From: Klenkia taihuensis
GTDB taxonomy: Bacteria > Actinomycetota > Actinomycetes > Mycobacteriales > Geodermatophilaceae
Reading direction: 5' to 3'
DNA length: 64,000 bases
Assembly (NCBI RefSeq): GCF_900112525.1
Contig: NZ_FOMD01000001.1
Span: 62,001-126,000 of the forward strand
The notes under the pieces were generated by a model. The model was not told the DNA's origin, ran no database searches, and was given only the letters and a program-made list of their open reading frames with translations. How positions within the stretch are numbered: position 1 is the first letter of the stretch; each line of letters opens with the position of its first letter. This document shows positions 59,059 to 64,000 of the stretch, piece after piece. Made by a program: the position numbers and the translations under genes.

Positions 59059-61317
59059 GTGAGCCTGGGAACGCCCGAGCACGACACGCAGGAGCCGGTG
59101 CAGCACCCGTCGCGGGAGCACAGCCGCCGCCAGTTCCTCACCTACCTGGTGGCCGCACCCACCCTGGCCGTCGCCGCGCGCATCGGCGCGGACGGCCTCG
59201 CCCCCGGCACGGCGCAGGCCGTCGTGCCCTCCCTGCCGGCACCGGCGGAGGTCCTGGACCTCGGCGACGCGCTGATCCTGGCCGCCGCGCCCACCGCGAA
59301 CCTCATCGTGGTCACCGTCGACGACGCCGGCCGCGTCGGCCTGGCCCTGCCCCGCGCCGAGGTCGGGCAGGGCATCACCACCGCCGTCGGCATGCTGCTG
59401 GCCGACGAGCTCGACGTGCCCCTCGACCAGGTCGACGTCACCCTCGCCGACGCCCGGCCCGAGCTGGTGTTCAACCAGCTCACCGGCGGGTCCAACACCA
59501 TCCGCAGCGTCTACGGGCCGGTCCGCGCCGCCGCCGCCCAGGCCCGCGCCCGGCTGCTGGCGGCGGCCGCCGCCCGCTGGGGCACCGCGCCGTCCGTGCT
59601 CACGGTGTCCGGCGGCGTCGTCAGCGGCCCGGGTGGCCGGACGGCGACCTACGCCGAGCTGTCCGCCGCGGCCGCCGACCCCGGCCTGGCCGTCGTGGTG
59701 GCCACCCCCAAGCCCCCGTCGGCCGCCCGCCTGGTGGGCACCCCGACCAACCGGGTCGACGCCCGCCGGATGGTCACCGGGCAGATGGACTACACCCTCG
59801 ACCTCGACGTCGTCCCCGGCGCGCTGCCGACCATGGTCCGCCGCCCGCCGTCGATCAACGGCACGGTGCGGTCGGTGCAGAACCTCGCCGCGGTCAAGGC
59901 GATGCCCGGCGTCGTCGACGTGGTCACCGTCGCGACCGGGGTCGCGGTGCTGGCCGAGACGTTCGGGCAGGCGCTGGCCGGGAAGGAGGCGCTGCAGGTC
60001 ACCTGGGGCCCCGGCACGGTCGACGGCGAGAGCAACGCGACGATCCAGCAGAAGCTGCGCGCGGCCACCCTGCCCTTCGCCGTCCCGCCGCTGCTCACCA
60101 CCACCGTCGACGCCGAGTTCGACTTCGCGATGGTCAGCCACGCGCCGATGGAGACCAACTCCGCGATCGCCGACGTCCGCCGCGACCGGGCCGAGATCTG
60201 GTCGGGGCTCAAGTCGCCGATCGTGGCGCAGCAGACCATCGCCGCCGAGCTCGGCCTGCCGCAGTCGGCCGTCACCGTGCACGTCACCCAGGGCGGCGGT
60301 TCCTTCGGCCGCCGGCTGTTCTTCGACGCCGCGCTCGAGGCCGCTCGCATCTCGAAGGCCGCCGGCAAGCCGGTGAAGCTGATGTGGTCGCGGATCGACG
60401 ACATGAGGCACGGCCGGGCCCGCGCGGCGAGCTTCCACCGCATCCGGGCCACCGTGGCCGCCGGCCAGGTGCTCACCTTCGAGCACCGGGTGGCCAGCGG
60501 CGAGACCGACACCCGGCACGGGCTGGGCGAGATCCTCACCTCGGTGGCGGCCAGCCTGCCGGTGGGCGGCAACCTCAGCTTCGCCCAGACGATCTTCCTG
60601 ACCACCGTGCACTCGCCCTACCAGCTCGGCGTCACCACGCACCTGCTCAACGAGGTGCCGCTGCAGATGCACACCGGCTCGTGGCGGTCGGTCTACTCGG
60701 CCAACACCCGCGGCGCCGAGGAGGTGCTGATGGACGAGATCGCGGCGAAGCTCGGCAAGGACCCGGTCGCCTTCCGCCGCGAGTTCCTCAAGAGCGACCG
60801 GTTCCGCGCGGTGCTGGACAAGGTCGCCACCGAGGGCCAGTGGGGCCGCTCGCTGCCGCGCGGGACGGCGCAGGGCATCGGCTTCCACGCCGAGTACAAG
60901 TCCTGCACCGCCTGCCTGGTCGAGGTCGACGCCACCGACCCGCGCCGGCCCCGGGTCACCCGGGCCACCATCGCCGCCGACGTCGGCCGCCCGATCAACC
61001 CCCGCGGCCTGGAGTCCCAGCTGCTGGGCGGGCTCACCGACGCGATCGGGACGACGTTCCGGGCCGGGCTGCACATCGACGCCGGCCTGCCGCTGGAGGG
61101 CAGCTACTCGCAGTTCCACTACACCCGGCAGGCCGACAGCCCCCGGGACGCGCGGGTGTTCATCCTCCCGGCCACCGGGGAGCCCGGCGGCGCCGGCGAG
61201 CTGGGCGTGCCGGCGGCCGTGGGGGCGGTGGCCAACGCCTACGCCCGCGCCACCGGCACCAAGCCGCGCAGCTTCCCGATCGAGTTCCCGGTCGACTTCA
61301 CCCCCTTCCCCCGCTGA
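59059..61317 (+). CDS. Molybdopterin-binding subunit of xanthine dehydrogenase family hydroxylase (IorB type), Tat-exported
   Basis: 752 residues. Twin-arginine signal [20 protein letters not shown] near residues 20-40. Molybdopterin-binding parts follow: [45 protein letters not shown] and the late [11 protein letters not shown] with the catalytic Glu. This layout matches isoquinoline 1-oxidoreductase beta and related aldehyde-type hydroxylases. The 2Fe-2S partner follows 14 bases on. No FAD subunit, cytochrome or cofactor-insertion gene is adjacent. Substrate unknown; export with cofactor bound is implied. Confidence 0.92.
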   Translation: MSLGTPEHDTQEPVQHPSREHSRRQFLTYLVAAPTLAVAARIGADGLAPGTAQAVVPSLPAPAEVLDLGDALILAAAPTANLIVVTVDDAGRVGLALPRAEVGQGITTAVGMLLADELDVPLDQVDVTLADARPELVFNQLTGGSNTIRSVYGPVRAAAAQARARLLAAAAARWGTAPSVLTVSGGVVSGPGGRTATYAELSAAAADPGLAVVVATPKPPSAARLVGTPTNRVDARRMVTGQMDYTLDLDVVPGALPTMVRRPPSINGTVRSVQNLAAVKAMPGVVDVVTVATGVAVLAETFGQALAGKEALQVTWGPGTVDGESNATIQQKLRAATLPFAVPPLLTTTVDAEFDFAMVSHAPMETNSAIADVRRDRAEIWSGLKSPIVAQQTIAAELGLPQSAVTVHVTQGGGSFGRRLFFDAALEAARISKAAGKPVKLMWSRIDDMRHGRARAASFHRIRATVAAGQVLTFEHRVASGETDTRHGLGEILTSVAASLPVGGNLSFAQTIFLTTVHSPYQLGVTTHLLNEVPLQMHTGSWRSVYSANTRGAEEVLMDEIAAKLGKDPVAFRREFLKSDRFRAVLDKVATEGQWGRSLPRGTAQGIGFHAEYKSCTACLVEVDATDPRRPRVTRATIAADVGRPINPRGLESQLLGGLTDAIGTTFRAGLHIDAGLPLEGSYSQFHYTRQADSPRDARVFILPATGEPGGAGELGVPAAVGAVANAYARATGTKPRSFPIEFPVDFTPFPR

Positions 61318-61331
61318 GCCAGGAGACCGAG

Positions 61332-61802
61332 ATGCCGAACTACACCTTCCAGCTCAACGGCGAGACCGTCACCGTCGACGCCCCCGCGGACCTGCCCCTG
61401 CTCTGGGCGCTGCGGGACAAGCTGGGCGTCACCGGGCCGAAGTACGGCTGCGGGATCGACGTCTGCAAGGCCTGCACCAGCCACCTGGACGGCGCCGCGA
61501 TCAACCCGTGCGTGACGCCCACCGCCGACGTGGCCGGCCGCGAGGTCACCACCATCGAGGGCCTGGCGGGGACCTGGTCCGACGACCCGGACGAGCTGCA
61601 CCCCGTCCAGGAGGCCTGGCTGGAGCAGGACGTCGCGCAGTGCGGCTACTGCCAGCCGGGCCAGATCATGGCCGCCGTCGCGCTGCTGCGGCGGACGTCG
61701 AACCCGACCGACGCCGACATCGACGCGATCGAGAACGTCTGCCGCTGCGGGTCCTACGTGCGCATCCGGGAGGCGATCAAGGCCGCCGCCGCCCGGATGT
61801 GA
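61332..61802 (+). CDS. 2Fe-2S subunit of the molybdenum hydroxylase (IorA type)
   Basis: 156 residues. Plant-type cluster motif [15 protein letters not shown] with the fourth Cys in NPC, and the second cluster in QCGYCQPGQ and CRCGSY. It passes electrons from the molybdenum site to an unknown acceptor. No own signal peptide, so it probably hitchhikes on the Tat signal of the large subunit. AGGAG lies seven bases before the ATG. Confidence 0.94.
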   Translation: MPNYTFQLNGETVTVDAPADLPLLWALRDKLGVTGPKYGCGIDVCKACTSHLDGAAINPCVTPTADVAGREVTTIEGLAGTWSDDPDELHPVQEAWLEQDVAQCGYCQPGQIMAAVALLRRTSNPTDADIDAIENVCRCGSYVRIREAIKAAAARM

Positions 61803-61806
61803 CCGG

Positions 61807-63513
61807 TCAGCCGCGGGCGGTCCACGCCGACCACAGGTCGGCGTAGCGGCCGCCCGCGGCCACCAGCTCGGCGTGGGTGCCCTGCTCGACCACCCGGCCG
61901 GCGGCCAGCACCACCACCCGGTCGGCGCGGGCGGCCTGGGTGAGCCGGTGCGCCACCACCAGCGTCGTCCGGCCCGCGGTGGCGGCCAGCGCCGCCTCCT
62001 CGAGGTCCCGCGCCCCCGCGCTGCCCGCCTCGGCGGTGGCCTCGTCGAGCACCGCGACCGGCGGGTCGGCGAGCACCAGCCGGGCCAGCGCCAGCTGCTG
62101 GGCCTGCGGGGCCGTGAGCTCCTGCCCGCCCTCGCCGACCAGCGCGTCCAGGCCGAGGGCCAGCGCCCAGTCCGCGCCCACGGTGGTCAGCGCGGCGGCG
62201 ACCTCGGCGTCGGTCGCCCCCGGCCGGGCCAGCCGGACGTCGTCGGCCAGCGTCCCGGCGAACACGTGCACCTCCTGGCTGACCAGACCGACGTGGGCGC
62301 GCAGGTCCACCGCGGCGCCGTCGACCAGCACCTCGCCCGCCACCGGCTGCAGCGCCCCCGCCAGCACCCCGGCCAGCGTGGTCTTGCCCGCCCCCGACGC
62401 ACCGACCAGCGCGACCCGCTCGCCCGGCGCCAGCACCAGGTCGACGTCCGCGAGCACCGGCGGGCCATCGTAGGCGTGCCCGACGCCGCGCAGCTCGACC
62501 ACCGGCCGGCCGGTGGCGGGCACCGGCGCCGGCGGCACGTCGAGGTCGGCGACCCCGACCATCCGCACCAGCGAGGCACCGGCGGACTGCACGTCGTCGA
62601 AGGTGAACAGCAGCAGCCCCAGCGGGCCGAACAGCCGGTGGAACAGCAGCGCCGCCGTGGTCACCGCGCCGACCGTGACGTCGCCGGACCGGACGAGGGC
62701 GAACCCCACGGCCAGGACGGCGGCCAGCCCCACGTACTCGGCGCGGTTCATCCGCCAGCCGAAGTCGGTGAACAGCCGGAACACGCCCAGGGTGATCCGC
62801 AGCGCCTGGCCCGACCGCTCGTCGACCACCGCGCGGTGCCGGTCCTCGTCGGCGTAGGCGTGCACGGTGTCCACGCCCTGCAGCGAGCTGACCAGCGCCT
62901 GCGCCCGCTCCCCCATCGCCACCCGCTCGGCGGCGTACCGCGGCGCCGAGCGCGGGAGGTACCAGCGCAGCGCCAGCACGTACAGCGGCAGCGCGACCGC
63001 CCCGGCCAGGGCGAGCCGCCAGTCCAGCGCGCCGAGGCCGACCAGGGTGAGCAGCACGGTCAGCCCGGCCGAGGCCACCTGCGGCAGCGCGCTGGTGACC
63101 GCCTCGGCCACCTTGGCGACGTCGTCCCCGACCCGGGACAGCAGGTCGCCGCCGCGCACCCGGTCCAGCACGGCCGAGGGCAGGTGCAGCGCCCGGTCGA
63201 CGACGGCCTCCCGCAGCCGGGCCAGCACCGTCTCGCCGAGCCGGGCGACCAGGACGGCGGACACCCCGGTGAGGACGGCGGCCAGCACCGCGGCGGCCAG
63301 CAGCGCCCCGACGTAGGGCCACACCGACGGGGCCCCGGTGTCGACGGCGTCCACCAGCCGGCCCAGCACCGCGGGGGCCACCAGCCCGGCGGCGGCCGCG
63401 GCGACGGCGGACAGCGCGGCGGCCGCGGTGGCCAGCGGGCGGGCGCGCAGTTCCGCCCACACCACCCGGCCGGCCCGGCGCGGGGTGGCGACCGGCAGCA
63501 GCGGGGCGGTCAC
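61807..63513 (-). CDS. ABC exporter subunit with degenerate signature (membrane plus ATPase domains)
   Basis: 568 residues. Six membrane helices to about residue 310, then an ATPase domain: Walker A GASGAGKTT, Walker B VAVLDEAT with the catalytic Glu, H-loop VAHRLTQ. The signature reads LTAPQAQQ instead of LSGGQ and the D loop is also unusual. It overlaps the upstream exporter gene by four bases. Degenerate and intact halves complement each other, as in heterodimeric exporters. Substrate unknown. Confidence 0.9.
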   Translation of the reverse strand: MTAPLLPVATPRRAGRVVWAELRARPLATAAAALSAVAAAAAGLVAPAVLGRLVDAVDTGAPSVWPYVGALLAAAVLAAVLTGVSAVLVARLGETVLARLREAVVDRALHLPSAVLDRVRGGDLLSRVGDDVAKVAEAVTSALPQVASAGLTVLLTLVGLGALDWRLALAGAVALPLYVLALRWYLPRSAPRYAAERVAMGERAQALVSSLQGVDTVHAYADEDRHRAVVDERSGQALRITLGVFRLFTDFGWRMNRAEYVGLAAVLAVGFALVRSGDVTVGAVTTAALLFHRLFGPLGLLLFTFDDVQSAGASLVRMVGVADLDVPPAPVPATGRPVVELRGVGHAYDGPPVLADVDLVLAPGERVALVGASGAGKTTLAGVLAGALQPVAGEVLVDGAAVDLRAHVGLVSQEVHVFAGTLADDVRLARPGATDAEVAAALTTVGADWALALGLDALVGEGGQELTAPQAQQLALARLVLADPPVAVLDEATAEAGSAGARDLEEAALAATAGRTTLVVAHRLTQAARADRVVVLAAGRVVEQGTHAELVAAGGRYADLWSAWTARG

Positions 63514-64000
63514 CGGAGCACCGCCGCGGCGTAGTCGGCCCGGCCGGCCAGCTCGCCGTGGGTGCCGGTGGCGGCCACCGCGCCCCCGTGCAGCACCACC
63601 ACCCGGTCGCAGCGGCCCAGCAGCGCCGGGCTGCTGGTGACCAGGACCGTCGTCCGCCCGGCCCGTAGCCGGGCCAGGCCGTCGGCGACGTCGCCCTCGG
63701 TGACCGCGTCGACCGCCGTCGTCGGGTCGTGCAGCACCAGCACCTCGGGGGCGCGCAGCAGCGCGCGGGCCAGGCCCACCCGCTGCCGCTGGCCGCCCGA
63801 CAGCGACCGGCCGCGGTCGGCGACCGGCAGCTCCAGGTCGGCGAGGTCCGCCGCACCGGCGGCCGCGAGCGCCTCGGCCAGCGCGGCGTCCGGGGCCAGC
63901 CCGGCGGGGTCGACCGCGCTGCGCAGCGTGCCCTCGAACAGCACGACGGCGTGCGGCTCGACCAGCACCCGGGCCCGGACGGCGGCCGGGTCGAGCCCGG
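63510..64000 (-). CDS. ABC exporter partner subunit, C-terminal part (5' end outside window)
   Basis: Only the last 163 codons are inside. The signature is intact (LSGGQRQRVGLARALL), but the Walker B region reads VLVLHDPTTAVD, with His in place of the usual Asp and Asp in place of the catalytic Glu; the H-loop His is replaced in VLVTSSPALL. This is the non-catalytic half expected opposite the neighbouring subunit. The membrane domain and Walker A lie beyond 64000. Confidence 0.88.
   Translation of the reverse strand, partial: GLDPAAVRARVLVEPHAVVLFEGTLRSAVDPAGLAPDAALAEALAAAGAADLADLELPVADRGRSLSGGQRQRVGLARALLRAPEVLVLHDPTTAVDAVTEGDVADGLARLRAGRTTVLVTSSPALLGRCDRVVVLHGGAVAATGTHGELAGRADYAAAVLR

Overview
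The window is very GC-rich with strongly GC-biased third codon positions, frequent GTG starts and short or overlapping gene junctions. Together with the gene content (ANTAR regulators, anti-sigma-type HATPases, a chaplin-like sortase substrate, DynA/DynB-type dynamins, a rifamycin ADP-ribosyltransferase) this points to a free-living actinobacterium. Geodermatophilaceae (Blastococcus, Geodermatophilus or Modestobacter) is my best guess, by inference only. I see no rRNA, tRNA, CRISPR array, transposase, integrase or phage gene, so this reads as ordinary chromosome.

Layout. 1-6.4 kb: a cut msrA, a GGDEF-EAL protein, an alpha/beta hydrolase, and a tight FAD oxidoreductase / DUF1365 / cyclopropane fatty acid synthase operon. 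6.4-10.9 kb: an uncharacterised gene, a zinc-type alcohol dehydrogenase, and two secreted repeat proteins (a Pro/Val repeat protein and an eight-repeat chaplin-like protein with an LAYTG sorting signal). 10.9-15.7 kb: a complete N-acetylglucosamine module (GntR regulator, nagB, nagA and EIIC on one strand; EIIB and EIIA divergent), with a DasR-like operator between the arms. 15.7-19.6 kb: an MFS transporter, ACC deaminase with its GntR regulator, an acetyltransferase and a thioesterase. 19.6-27 kb: two more GGDEF-EAL proteins around an acetyltransferase, a methyltransferase and a FabG-like reductase.

27-34 kb: a TPP riboswitch controlling ykoEDC (an ECF transporter for a thiamine precursor), an ABC ATPase/permease pair, a xanthine/uracil-type permease and a DUF1697 protein. 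34-40.3 kb: an anti-sigma-like HATPase, a gamma-glutamyltransferase, an ArsR regulator, a nucleoside hydrolase, rifampin ADP-ribosyltransferase and a coiled-coil protein. 40.3-45.2 kb: an OpuC-type osmoprotectant ABC operon, a STAS protein and a PEP mutase/isocitrate lyase family protein. 45.2-50.4 kb: a dynamin-like GTPase pair, a second HATPase and a secreted M23 peptidase. 50.4-58.8 kb: an MFS exporter with an HxlR regulator, an M20 peptidase with a LysR regulator, a GAF-ANTAR protein, and ddaH plus ornithine cyclodeaminase opposite an Lrp regulator. 58.8-64 kb: a Tat-exported molybdenum hydroxylase (IorB/IorA type) and a heterodimeric ABC exporter, the second subunit cut by the window end.

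Themes. Several regulators sit beside their probable targets, and perfect or near-perfect dyads are visible in the gaps. At least six genes carry a TAnnnT -10 box six or seven bases before the start codon, which predicts leaderless transcripts. Two genes (nagA and ykoD) have no ATG, GTG or TTG where the protein family needs to start. I found no wholly new multi-gene system. The points most worth checking are the two missing starts, the chaplin-like surface pair, the TCACAGC PhoP-type box, the asymmetric ABC exporter and the ggt/hypothetical overlap.
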